From: Sulfuricurvum sp.
GTDB lineage: Bacteria > Campylobacterota > Campylobacteria > Campylobacterales > Sulfurimonadaceae
Length of the DNA: 14,648 nt
Direction of reading: 5' to 3'
Assembly (NCBI GenBank): GCA_022729835.1
Contig: DZBC01000024.1
Span: 1-14,648 of the forward strand
A program made the position numbers and the translations under genes. The notes under the pieces are model-generated. The model was not told the DNA's origin. It saw nothing but the letters and a program-made list of their open reading frames with translations, and made no database searches. Of this stretch, positions 1 through 6,948 are shown piece after piece (the stretch's first letter is position 1; the number at the start of each line of letters is the position of its first letter).

Positions 1-621
1 CTCGGGCTCGAGGTTGCGTTCTATGCGCTGCAGGGCACCGACGGGCATATCGTCGATGGTGCCACCCCTCAGCGTGGCGATATCGTGATTTTCCGCTATC
101 CACAAAACCAGCAGCTCCACTACGTCAAACGCTGTGTAGGCACCCCTGGAGATGAGCTTTTTGTGCTCAATAAAGAGCTCTACCTACACCCCAAGGAGGG
201 CAATGACTATGTCAAAGCCCATTATGAAGGCTTTGAAACTCTAGAATTTGCCGGACGCATGTGGGTTAAAAACCCCTATATGAAAGCGCATCCGGGCATC
301 CACCATGATGAGAAGATCATCAACAACGGCCACTACCCCGCTCCACTGTTTAACATGGCGCCGATTCGTGTGCCCGAAGGGGAGTACTTTATGATGGGCG
401 ATAACCGCGACCACTCCAACGACAGCCGCTTTTGGGGCACCGTTCCTTATGGCCTTATCGAAGGAACTCCGTGGTTTATCTACTTTAGCATGGATGACAA
501 CTGGGAGATTCGCTGGGATCGCATGGGTAAAACCCCTGTTGATCTAGAGCAGCGCGAGCATCTCGATCTGGCCATCCAAGAGCGACTTGAACAAGATAAA
601 AACGATCATGCCATCTATTGA
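1..621 (+). CDS. lepB: Signal peptidase I, 3' part (5' end outside window)
   Basis: Membrane-bound type I signal peptidase, which cleaves signal peptides from exported proteins on the outer face of the inner membrane. The frame is open from base 1, so the first methionine at 85 is internal; the N-terminal membrane anchor and the catalytic serine box lie upstream of the window. Visible family boxes: RGDIVIFRYP (codons 25-34), then HYVKRCVGTPGD with the catalytic lysine at about codon 43, and the C-terminal box GDNRDHSNDSRFWG from codon 133. Between them lies a long insert (about codons 58-115) rich in aromatic and charged residues. The gene ends in TGA at 619-621 and overlaps the next gene by 14 bp, which suggests translational coupling. 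Identification is firm; only the N-terminus is unseen. Confidence 0.95.
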   Translation, partial: LGLEVAFYALQGTDGHIVDGATPQRGDIVIFRYPQNQQLHYVKRCVGTPGDELFVLNKELYLHPKEGNDYVKAHYEGFETLEFAGRMWVKNPYMKAHPGIHHDEKIINNGHYPAPLFNMAPIRVPEGEYFMMGDNRDHSNDSRFWGTVPYGLIEGTPWFIYFSMDDNWEIRWDRMGKTPVDLEQREHLDLAIQERLEQDKNDHAIY

Positions 622-1285
622 TCTTTTTGAGCTCTCCGCGTCCATTCTAGCACTACTGATTGCCATCATCGGACATGAAATCATGCACGGCTGGGTCGCT
701 TACAAATACGGCGATGCGACGGCCAAAAACGCGGGACGACTCACCATCAACCCCATCAGCCATATCGATCCCATCGGCTCGATTTTAGTGCCTGCGCTGA
801 TGTATTTCATCCCCATGCTTTTAGGCGCGGGTGGCGGTATGCTTTTTGGCTGGGCCAAACCGGTGCCCATCAATACCCGCACCGTCATTGACCACGGCGG
901 CTACAACGCCGCGATGCAGGTGAGTCTGGCGGGGATCGCCTACAACTTTGCACTCGCCGCCTTCGTGTCGGTTTTGCTGGTGGGGCTGGCGCAGCCGGTG
1001 GAGGGGGATGGTCTGGCGTATGGCTTTTTCTATCTGCTTTTGCTGAAATTACTGCTGATCAACGTCATTTTGGCCGTCTTTAATCTCTTACCGATTCCCC
1101 AGTTTGACGGTGCTCATTTTTTGATGTTTCTCTCACTTAAAATGCGCCTTAATGCTATTGCCGATTTTTTCTACAAAGCTGAACCTTACGGTATGATCAT
1201 CGTCTTGGTTGTCTTGATGACGCCGCTTAGGGATTATATTTTAGTGGCCCCCATTCAGGCGGTTTTACGACTTTTACTCTCCTAG
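608..1285 (+). CDS. M50 (site-2 protease) family membrane zinc metalloprotease
   Basis: Polytopic membrane protein of 225 aa from the peptidase M50 / site-2 protease family, which cuts substrates within the membrane. The zinc site is HEIMH at residues 23-27, inside the first hydrophobic helix. The third ligand motif NLLPIPQFDG is at 159-168, with the likely zinc ligand Asp167. Further hydrophobic segments lie at about 54-80, 104-127, 138-160 and 195-215. I chose the ATG at 608; a TTG at 587 in the same frame would add 7 polar residues and deepen the overlap with lepB. No strong ribosome site is visible for either, which fits coupling to lepB. Length suits the small bacterial subgroup without PDZ or CBS domains. 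The substrate is unknown. Confidence 0.88.
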   Translation: MPSIDLFELSASILALLIAIIGHEIMHGWVAYKYGDATAKNAGRLTINPISHIDPIGSILVPALMYFIPMLLGAGGGMLFGWAKPVPINTRTVIDHGGYNAAMQVSLAGIAYNFALAAFVSVLLVGLAQPVEGDGLAYGFFYLLLLKLLLINVILAVFNLLPIPQFDGAHFLMFLSLKMRLNAIADFFYKAEPYGMIIVLVVLMTPLRDYILVAPIQAVLRLLLS

Positions 1286-1297
1286 AAAGGAAAATGA

Positions 1298-1735
1298 ATG
1301 AAATTTTATGTAGCAACCGACCATGCCGGCATTAATCTCAAAAACTTTACATGTACCCTGCTGAGCGCCAAAGGCCATGAAGTGATCGATTTGGGACCTT
1401 ATGACCAAGAGCGGGTTGATTACCCCGATTTTGCCATCAAGGTGTGCCAAAGCGTGCTTGCCGAGCCACTCACCCAAGGGGTGCTGATCTGCGGTTCGGG
1501 TATTGGTATGAGTATGTCCGCCAACCGTCATCACGGCATCCGCGCCGCGCTTTGTCACGATGCCTACACCGCGCAGATGGCCAGAGCGCACAATGACGCC
1601 AATGTGCTGTGCTTTGGTGAACGTATCGTAGGCCTTGGCGTCGCCGAATCGATCATTGATGCGTGGCTTGCTTCAAACTTTGAAGGCGGGCGCCACTGCG
1701 GACGGGTCGCCAAAATCGAAGCGATCGAAGGATAA
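1298..1735 (+). CDS. rpiB: Ribose-5-phosphate isomerase B
   Basis: Interconverts ribose 5-phosphate and ribulose 5-phosphate in the non-oxidative pentose phosphate pathway, in the cytoplasm. The 145-aa length is normal for the RpiB/LacAB family. Motifs: ATDHAG at 6-11, VDYPDFA at 40-46, CGSGIGMSMSANR at 65-77 with the catalytic cysteine Cys65, ARAHNDANVL with His98, and the C-terminal FEGGRHCGRVAKI signature. A good ribosome site AAAGG (1286-1290) lies 7 bases before the ATG. The gene starts 12 bp after the M50 stop, so it is in the same operon. A copy of the TACATGTA palindrome at 1347-1356 encodes Thr18-Cys19-Thr20, a combination I would not expect in this helix of RpiB. The downstream apt also handles a phosphoribose product (PRPP), a loose pathway link. 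Confidence 0.96.
   Translation: MKFYVATDHAGINLKNFTCTLLSAKGHEVIDLGPYDQERVDYPDFAIKVCQSVLAEPLTQGVLICGSGIGMSMSANRHHGIRAALCHDAYTAQMARAHNDANVLCFGERIVGLGVAESIIDAWLASNFEGGRHCGRVAKIEAIEG
1347..1356. repeat. TACATGTA palindrome copy 1 (TTACATGTAC)
   Basis: Inside rpiB. Differs from the perfect 10-mer TTACATGTAA only at the last base. Read in the frame TTT ACA TGT ACC it gives Phe-Thr-Cys-Thr. Confidence 0.75.
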
Positions 1736-1738
1736 GCA

Positions 1739-2071
1739 GTGTTTTGGGAGTGGTCGTTACTTACCATCCTTGCGATCATCGCAATCTTTTTGTTTATTAA
1801 GATGTTCTATTTCAAATCCATCACCTCCAAAGAGCAGCGTAGCAATGAAATGATGAAGATGACCCTGCATGAAGCGGAGATACTGATCCGCAAATATCAG
1901 GTGCAGCTCCAGCGTGCGCTGGGTAATGTGGATATTTTGACTGACGAGCTTAACAAGCAACGCGAGGAGATCAAAATGCTCAAGCAGCGCAACTCCAAAC
2001 ACCGTATCGAAACCGATCGTCTCCAAACCAAAATCAAAGATCTCGAAGCGCGTATCGACGCACTTTTATAA
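1739..2071 (+). CDS. Small membrane-anchored coiled-coil protein of unknown function
   Basis: I do not recognise a named family. The 110-aa product has a single hydrophobic helix at about residues 6-25, starting almost at the N-terminus. A long charged helix follows from about 40 to the end, with regular spacing of Leu, Ile and Met typical of a coiled coil, strongest at about 78-110. The likely topology is a short N-terminal anchor with a cytoplasmic coiled coil, as in small division or scaffold proteins, but that is inference. The start is GTG at 1739, backed by AAGGA at 1728-1732, 6 bases upstream, inside the end of rpiB. It lies 3 bp after rpiB and 12 bp before apt, so it is co-transcribed with metabolic genes and is very probably expressed. 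Confidence 0.8.
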   Translation: MFWEWSLLTILAIIAIFLFIKMFYFKSITSKEQRSNEMMKMTLHEAEILIRKYQVQLQRALGNVDILTDELNKQREEIKMLKQRNSKHRIETDRLQTKIKDLEARIDALL

Positions 2072-2083
2072 TAAGGATTAACC

Positions 2084-2632
2084 ATGCATCTCTCAGTCCA
2101 AGACCGCCAGATTATCACCTCCGCCATTCGGGATGTTCCCGATTTTCCCAAGCCGGGTATCATATTTAAGGATATTACCACCCTTTTGCGTGACAAAGTC
2201 GCTTTTGCCACCCTTATGGATCACCTCACACACCGCTACAGCGGCTATGGACTTGATTATGTTGCGGGGATCGACGCACGTGGCTTTATCTTTGGTGCGG
2301 CGCTGGCACAAATGCTGGGTGTGGGCTTTGTGCCGGTGCGCAAAAAGGGCAAACTCCCCTACACTACGGTAAGCGAAAAGTACTCACTTGAGTATGGTTT
2401 TGATGAAGTGGAGATACACATCGACGCCTTTGAGGGGACGCCAAACGCCAGAGTGCTGCTGGTGGATGATCTGATTGCCACGGGCGGTACCGCTTACGCT
2501 GCGGCCAATTTGATTCAAAAAAGCGGCGGCGTCTGCGTCGAGGCTTGCTTTGTGTTAGGGCTTGATTTTCTTGACGGCCAGCGCAAACTTGCCGAACTTA
2601 CCAGCGTCTACCGCGTTGTAGGAGTGGAGTAA
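2084..2632 (+). CDS. apt: Adenine phosphoribosyltransferase
   Basis: Purine salvage enzyme of the cytoplasm: adenine + PRPP gives AMP + pyrophosphate. The 182-aa length is typical. Diagnostic parts are PDFPKPGIIFKDITTLL at 19-35 (the N-terminal Apt signature), the GIDARGFIFGAALA segment at 62-75, the flexible-loop region KKGKLPYTTVSEKYSLEYG at 87-105, and the PRPP-binding loop VLLVDDLIATGGTA at 124-137. The ATG at 2084 has AAGGA at 2073-2077, 6 bases upstream. The stop TAA (2630-2632) shares its last A with the ATG of trpB, and the end of apt carries a purine-rich GGAGTGGAG that serves trpB, so the two are translationally coupled. Confidence 0.96.
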   Translation: MHLSVQDRQIITSAIRDVPDFPKPGIIFKDITTLLRDKVAFATLMDHLTHRYSGYGLDYVAGIDARGFIFGAALAQMLGVGFVPVRKKGKLPYTTVSEKYSLEYGFDEVEIHIDAFEGTPNARVLLVDDLIATGGTAYAAANLIQKSGGVCVEACFVLGLDFLDGQRKLAELTSVYRVVGVE

Positions 2633-3831
2633 TGTACATCCCCAAACCCTCTCGCTTCGACCCCGACAGCAACGGCCATTACGGCATCTTCGGCGGTCGC
2701 TATGTGCCTGAAACCCTGATGCCCGTCTTGCTGGAGCTCGATGAAGCCTACAAACAGCTTCGCTTTGATGAGCAGTTTTGGAGTGAAGTAGACGGCTACC
2801 ACCGTGACTACGTCGGTCGCCCCTCGCCGCTCTATTTTGCCGCGAACCTCTCGCACGAACTGGGCGCGCAAATCTACCTCAAGCGCGAAGATCTCAACCA
2901 CACCGGCGCGCACAAGGTCAACAACGTCATCGCCCAAGGTCTGATGGCCAAACGTCTGGGCAAAAAAAAGGTGATCGCCGAGACAGGCGCGGGTCAGCAC
3001 GGCGTCGCCACCGCGACGATCGCCGCGCTGATGGGACTAGAGTGTGAGATCTTCATGGGGGCCAAAGACGTCGCGCGCCAAGAGCTCAACGTCTTTCGCA
3101 TGAAGCTGCTGGGTGCAAAAGTACACGCCGTACAAAGCGGAAGCAAAACCCTCAAAGACGCCATGAACGACGCCATTCGCCACTGGGTCACCCACGCGCG
3201 CGACACCTTCTACATCATCGGCACCGTCGCGGGGCCGCACCCCTATCCACTCATGGTGCGTGACTTTCAGGCCATCATCGGCTATGAAGCCAGAGCGCAA
3301 ATTTTGGAGAAAACCGGACGTCTGCCTGACTATGTGCTGGCCTGCATCGGCGGCGGCAGCAACGCCATCGGCACCTTCCAGCACTTTTTGGAAGATGAGG
3401 GCGTTACATGTATCGGTATTGAAGCGGGTGGGCTCGGGGTCGAGACCGACAAGCACGGCGCATCCTTGCTCAAAGGCTCTCCGGGCGTACTGCACGGTCA
3501 GATGAGCTACCTACTCCAAGATGATGAGGGTCAGATTCTCGAAGCCCACTCCATTTCGGCGGGGCTGGATTATCCGGGCATCGGACCGGAGCACGCCTTT
3601 CACAAAGACAACGGCACGGTGCGCTATGGTAACATCACCGACGATGAGGCAATCGAGGCCTTTGTGTGGCTCTCCCGCACCGAGGGGATCATTCCTGCGT
3701 TTGAGACGGCGCACGCGGTGGCGTACCTCAAAAAATTAAGCGACATCAAGGGTAAAACCGTGATCGTCAACCTCTCTGGCCGAGGGGACAAAGATATGAT
3801 TCAGGCCAAATCGATTTTACATTTTGACTAA
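2632..3831 (+). CDS. trpB: Tryptophan synthase beta subunit (TrpB1 type)
   Basis: PLP enzyme that condenses indole with serine to make tryptophan, normally as a complex with TrpA. At 399 aa it matches the classical TrpB1 subgroup; its ETGAGQHGVA motif (117-126) differs from the form I recall for the longer TrpB2 subgroup. The PLP lysine is Lys95 in HTGAHKVNN, preceded by GRPSPLYFA (62-70) and LKREDLNH (83-90). The phosphate-binding loop GGGSNAIG begins at 240. The start ATG overlaps the apt stop by one base, with GGAGTGGAG at 2621-2629 as ribosome site. No trpA or other trp gene is next to it, which is unusual; the rest of the pathway must be elsewhere. A palindrome copy at 3404-3413 encodes Thr259-Cys260 where I would expect other residues. 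Confidence 0.96.
   Translation: MYIPKPSRFDPDSNGHYGIFGGRYVPETLMPVLLELDEAYKQLRFDEQFWSEVDGYHRDYVGRPSPLYFAANLSHELGAQIYLKREDLNHTGAHKVNNVIAQGLMAKRLGKKKVIAETGAGQHGVATATIAALMGLECEIFMGAKDVARQELNVFRMKLLGAKVHAVQSGSKTLKDAMNDAIRHWVTHARDTFYIIGTVAGPHPYPLMVRDFQAIIGYEARAQILEKTGRLPDYVLACIGGGSNAIGTFQHFLEDEGVTCIGIEAGGLGVETDKHGASLLKGSPGVLHGQMSYLLQDDEGQILEAHSISAGLDYPGIGPEHAFHKDNGTVRYGNITDDEAIEAFVWLSRTEGIIPAFETAHAVAYLKKLSDIKGKTVIVNLSGRGDKDMIQAKSILHFD
3404..3413. repeat. TACATGTA palindrome copy 2 (TTACATGTAT)
   Basis: Inside trpB. One outer base differs from TTACATGTAA. Read as GTT ACA TGT ATC it gives Val258-Thr-Cys-Ile, the same frame and the same Thr-Cys pair as copy 1. Confidence 0.75.
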
Positions 3832-3843
3832 AGAGTAGCGTTT

Positions 3844-5271
3844 ATGAAACTGATTTTAGAAAACAACGTTTTTGCCAATATTTATGCCGATATCGCGGTG
3901 CGTTTCGTCGATAAGACGATGCTCGAAACCCAACTGGACCATGCACTGCTGGAACGTTTTGGGTTCAAGGGTGAGAGTGAGGAGTCGTGCCTGCTGCTGG
4001 AGCGCGGGGTGCTCTATTGTGGGGTTGAAGACTTTGGCAGCGACGCCCTGCGCCAAGCGGCAACCACGGCGATCCGTGCACTGTGGAAACTTAAAATCGA
4101 ACGCATCAAGTTTGAGGGCTTCGGACTTGAGGGTATAGCGGCGCTGGTTGAAGGTGTAGTGCTTGGCGGCTACCGCTTTGAGCGCTACAAAAGCGAGAAG
4201 AGTGAATGTGCCATCCGCGAGGTGGTATTTGCAAGTGCGTCGCGCGATGGAGCGCTACAACCTTATGATGTGATGAAAGCCCGTTTTGAAGCGGCCCGTA
4301 TCGTCGCTGAGGCCACCAACTACACCCGCGATCTGGTGAATGCTACGCCTGAGGAGGTCTACCCAGAAGCACTTGCGCAGGCCGCGCGTGCTCTATCTGA
4401 GCGCAATGACCTTACGTGTAGGGTCCTAGATGAAGCCGCGCTTGAGTCGGAGAAGATGATGGCGATACTCGCCGTAGGGCGTGCTTCGCGCCATCAACCG
4501 CGTCTTATCCACGTTGCCTACGTACCCAAAAACCCCAAAAAGGTGATCACGTTGGTGGGTAAAGGACTCACCTACGACAGCGGCGGTTTGAGCCTCAAAC
4601 CTGCTGCAAACATGGTGACCATGAAGATGGACAAAGCCGGAGCCTGCGCGGTACTGGGGATTCTTAAAGCGGTGAGCGAGCTTGGGCTTGAGATCGAAGT
4701 ACACGGCTTTATCGGGGCGGCTGAAAATATGGTGGGTTCCAACAGCTACAAACCCGACGACGTACTCCGCGCCCGCAGTGGTAAGACCATCGAGGTGCGC
4801 AACACCGACGCTGAAGGGCGTCTGGTGCTCGCCGACGTGCTTGATTATGCCCAAAGCCTTATCAGCGCTGATTACCTCTTTGACTACGCCACGCTTACGG
4901 GTGCTTGTGTCGTCGCCCTTGGGCCTTACACCTCCGGCGTGATGGGGCATAGCGAGCGCCTCAAGGCCTCAGCGCTTCAGGCAGCGGAGCAAAGCGGCGA
5001 ACTGGCCGGGGTACTGCCCTTTAACCGCCACCTCAAAAAGCTCATCAAAAGCGAAATTGCCGATGTCTGCAACGTCAGCTCTAAACCCTACGGCGGGGCT
5101 ATCACAGCGGGACTTTTCCTCGATCACTTCATCCGCGAAGAGATGAAAGAGAAGTGGCTGCACTTCGATATCGCCGGGTCCGCCTACACTGAGGGCGCGT
5201 GGGATTGCAACAGCTACGGCGCTACGGGCGCGGGGGTACGTTTAAGTCTGGCACTGATTCAAGCGCTTTAA
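3844..5271 (+). CDS. pepA: Leucyl aminopeptidase (M17 family)
   Basis: Cytosolic di-metal aminopeptidase that removes N-terminal residues from peptides; the family also has DNA-binding members (PepA/XerA in E. coli). Length 475 aa. The catalytic C-terminal half is complete: VGKGLTYDSGGLSLKP carries metal ligands Lys240 and Asp245 and catalytic Lys252. MKMDKAG gives Asp263. The signature NTDAEGRL (320-327) gives Asp322, Glu324 and catalytic Arg326. DYATLTGACVVALG follows. The N-terminal half is variable, as usual. It starts 12 bp after trpB with a weak AAGAG ribosome site, so it is probably the last gene of the lepB operon. Its stop is only 3 bp from the stop of the convergent gene. No evidence here bears on a DNA-binding role. 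Confidence 0.94.
   Translation: MKLILENNVFANIYADIAVRFVDKTMLETQLDHALLERFGFKGESEESCLLLERGVLYCGVEDFGSDALRQAATTAIRALWKLKIERIKFEGFGLEGIAALVEGVVLGGYRFERYKSEKSECAIREVVFASASRDGALQPYDVMKARFEAARIVAEATNYTRDLVNATPEEVYPEALAQAARALSERNDLTCRVLDEAALESEKMMAILAVGRASRHQPRLIHVAYVPKNPKKVITLVGKGLTYDSGGLSLKPAANMVTMKMDKAGACAVLGILKAVSELGLEIEVHGFIGAAENMVGSNSYKPDDVLRARSGKTIEVRNTDAEGRLVLADVLDYAQSLISADYLFDYATLTGACVVALGPYTSGVMGHSERLKASALQAAEQSGELAGVLPFNRHLKKLIKSEIADVCNVSSKPYGGAITAGLFLDHFIREEMKEKWLHFDIAGSAYTEGAWDCNSYGATGAGVRLSLALIQAL
4412..4421. repeat. Possible decayed palindrome copy (TTACGTGTAG)
   Basis: Inside pepA, two bases from TTACATGTAA (A to G in the core, A to G at the end). It sits in CTT ACG TGT AGG, giving Leu190-Thr-Cys-Arg, the same frame and Thr-Cys pair as the copies in rpiB, trpB and flgA. 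It may be a degenerate copy; chance is also possible. Confidence 0.35.
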
Positions 5272-5274
5272 GCT

Positions 5275-5284
5275 TTACATGTAA
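5275..5284. repeat. TACATGTA palindrome copy 3 (perfect TTACATGTAA)
   Basis: Lies at the convergent junction, 4 bases after the pepA stop codon, and forms the last codons of the minus-strand gene: Tyr, Met and the stop TAA. It is the only copy that reaches the end of a gene. Confidence 0.8.
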
Positions 5285-6948
5285 CGTGTTTTAAGCCCCA
5301 GATGTGCCGTCTTTGAACGTAAATCACGCATAAAGGCTTTGCCGGGGTCGCGCTTGTAGGTGATATAGTTTTTATCTTTTTCGAGCCATAGCGGTGTGTC
5401 GCGCCACTGCAGGTACTCGTAATGCCCGATCAGATACTCGATCCCCTCATAGCGCTGTTTCAAGTAAGCTACCAGACGCGCATTGGCCTCAAGCTGCTCC
5501 AAAGTGAGGTCTTCCTCTTCATTCTCTTTGCCGCCGACATTTTCAATCCCGATGGCATGGAAATTCAGACCGATCACATGCCGCGCCATTGTCCGCTCAT
5601 CCATCAGCCGATAGATCGTTCCGTCACGATCAACCAGAAAATGGGCGGAAACATTCACCGCTCCCGATGCGGCGATATCGCTACGCTCCGGGCGCAGACG
5701 CTCCGGCTTGAGCTGAGCATAAGCTCCTTCAAGCGTTTGTGACCCCGTCCAGTGGATCACAATCATGCGGGGTTCAATCTTGATATCGTTTACATGTAAG
5801 CCGTAATGCTGCTTGATATAGTGCTTGGTAAGCTCAATCCGTTCCGACCCAAACTCAAGCGGCAAGGAGCGGATTGTGCGGCGTAGATGTAGTGCGTCGA
5901 TCCTGCGGTTGGCCTCTTCGAGGCGCCCCCGTGTGATGCGCCCTTGTGCCACCAGCGATGCGATGCTCCGAATCAGCGTTGTTGTTTCGACGCTTGAGAG
6001 CTGATTGCCAAACAGCAACATATCCACCCCTGAATTGATCGCACGCTCCAATGTCTGCTCAAGACTATAATGCGCACTGATCGCCTTCATTTGCAGATCG
6101 TCGCTTATCAGCACTCCGGTAAATCCCAGCTCTTGACGCAGCAAAATGGTGTTGATGCGATACGACAGGGTCGCGGGAAGATCGGGATCGAGCGTACGAT
6201 TAAATACATGCGCACTCATGATCATGTCAGCTTGATCCATTTCGATCATGCGGCGGTAGGGCTCAAGCTCCCTGCTCTGCCAGGTTTGGGTAACATCTAC
6301 AAAGCCCTCGTGCGAATCGGTGCGCGAAGAGCCATGCCCCGGAAAGTGCTTGAGTATCCCCGTAATACCCTGAGCGTTCATCGCCTCTACAAAAAGCGAA
6401 GCGTAGCCAACAACCGCCATAGGATCGGAGCTGTATGATCGGCCTAACTTGGCGATCACCGGATTGTCTGGATTGCTTGCCAGATCGACTACGGGAGCTG
6501 CGTTGAGGTTGATGCCCGCCTCATGGAGCGTGGATGAAAGGGCGTCATAGTGGCGGCGCACCTCAGATAATGGAAGTACGGCGATCTCGGCAGCGGAGGG
6601 CGTATGCGCAAATCCGTCGCGCACTTTAAGGCGCTCAACCTTACCACCCTCTTGATCGATCATGATCAGCAACCTACCGTTTGAAGCCTCACGCAAGGTA
6701 GTACAAAGCCCCTTGAGCTGTTTTGGATCATGTACATTCTTGACCCGTTCCCGCTCTTGGTAGTCGCGGTCAAAAAGGATCACACCACCCAGATCATACT
6801 GCGTAATCTGCTGTAAGATCGTAGCGTTACGCTCCAGTGTCGCCGCGTCAAACCCGACCACAAGCATCCGCCCGATCAGACGCTCCAGCGCCATATCAGC
6901 CCATACTGCCGTAACACACCACAGCATCAAAGCGGAAAAAATTCTCAT
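5275..6948 (-). CDS. Exported NagZ-like beta-N-acetylhexosaminidase fused to N-acetylmuramoyl-L-alanine amidase
   Basis: A 557-aa two-domain cell-wall hydrolase. Residues 1-17 look like a signal peptide (cleavage near VWA-DM). Residues about 20-350 are a glycoside hydrolase family 3 NagZ domain: IDQEGGKVERL (97-107), KHFPGHG (200-206), DSH (211-213, the NagZ acid/base loop), and GFTGVLISDDLQM with the nucleophile probably Asp283. Residues about 390-545 are an Amidase_2 (AmpD/PGRP-type) domain with predicted zinc ligands His399 (IVIHWTG), His509 (GHYEYL) and Asp534 (RDPGKAF). Together they should cut GlcNAc from MurNAc and then release the peptide stem. The ATG overlaps the upstream stop in ATGA, with GGAAG about 8 bases before it. 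Function is inferred from motifs; a periplasmic location rests on the signal peptide. Confidence 0.9.
   Translation of the reverse strand: MRIFSALMLWCVTAVWADMALERLIGRMLVVGFDAATLERNATILQQITQYDLGGVILFDRDYQERERVKNVHDPKQLKGLCTTLREASNGRLLIMIDQEGGKVERLKVRDGFAHTPSAAEIAVLPLSEVRRHYDALSSTLHEAGINLNAAPVVDLASNPDNPVIAKLGRSYSSDPMAVVGYASLFVEAMNAQGITGILKHFPGHGSSRTDSHEGFVDVTQTWQSRELEPYRRMIEMDQADMIMSAHVFNRTLDPDLPATLSYRINTILLRQELGFTGVLISDDLQMKAISAHYSLEQTLERAINSGVDMLLFGNQLSSVETTTLIRSIASLVAQGRITRGRLEEANRRIDALHLRRTIRSLPLEFGSERIELTKHYIKQHYGLHVNDIKIEPRMIVIHWTGSQTLEGAYAQLKPERLRPERSDIAASGAVNVSAHFLVDRDGTIYRLMDERTMARHVIGLNFHAIGIENVGGKENEEEDLTLEQLEANARLVAYLKQRYEGIEYLIGHYEYLQWRDTPLWLEKDKNYITYKRDPGKAFMRDLRSKTAHLGLKTRYM
5790..5799. 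repeat. TACATGTA palindrome copy 4 (perfect TTACATGTAA)
   Basis: Inside the NagZ-amidase gene, in the linker between the two domains. On the minus strand it reads GGC TTA CAT GTA AAC, giving Gly-Leu-His-Val-Asn (Leu384-His-Val), a different frame from copies 1-3. Confidence 0.8.

Noticed and set aside
2962..2969. Run of eight A in trpB as a phase-variation or frameshift site
   Set aside because: It encodes Lys-Lys-Lys in frame in a normal TrpB; there is no useful alternative frame after it and no stimulatory structure that I can see. Short A runs are common.
4426..4950. Minus-strand open frame of 174 codons opposite pepA
   Set aside because: It lies wholly over the conserved catalytic half of pepA, has no family motifs and no ribosome site; it is a mirror of codon bias.
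5260..5300. Rho-independent terminator between the convergent operons
   Set aside because: Only short palindromes (AAGCGCTT, TTACATGTAA) are present, with no GC-rich stem followed by a T tract on either strand.
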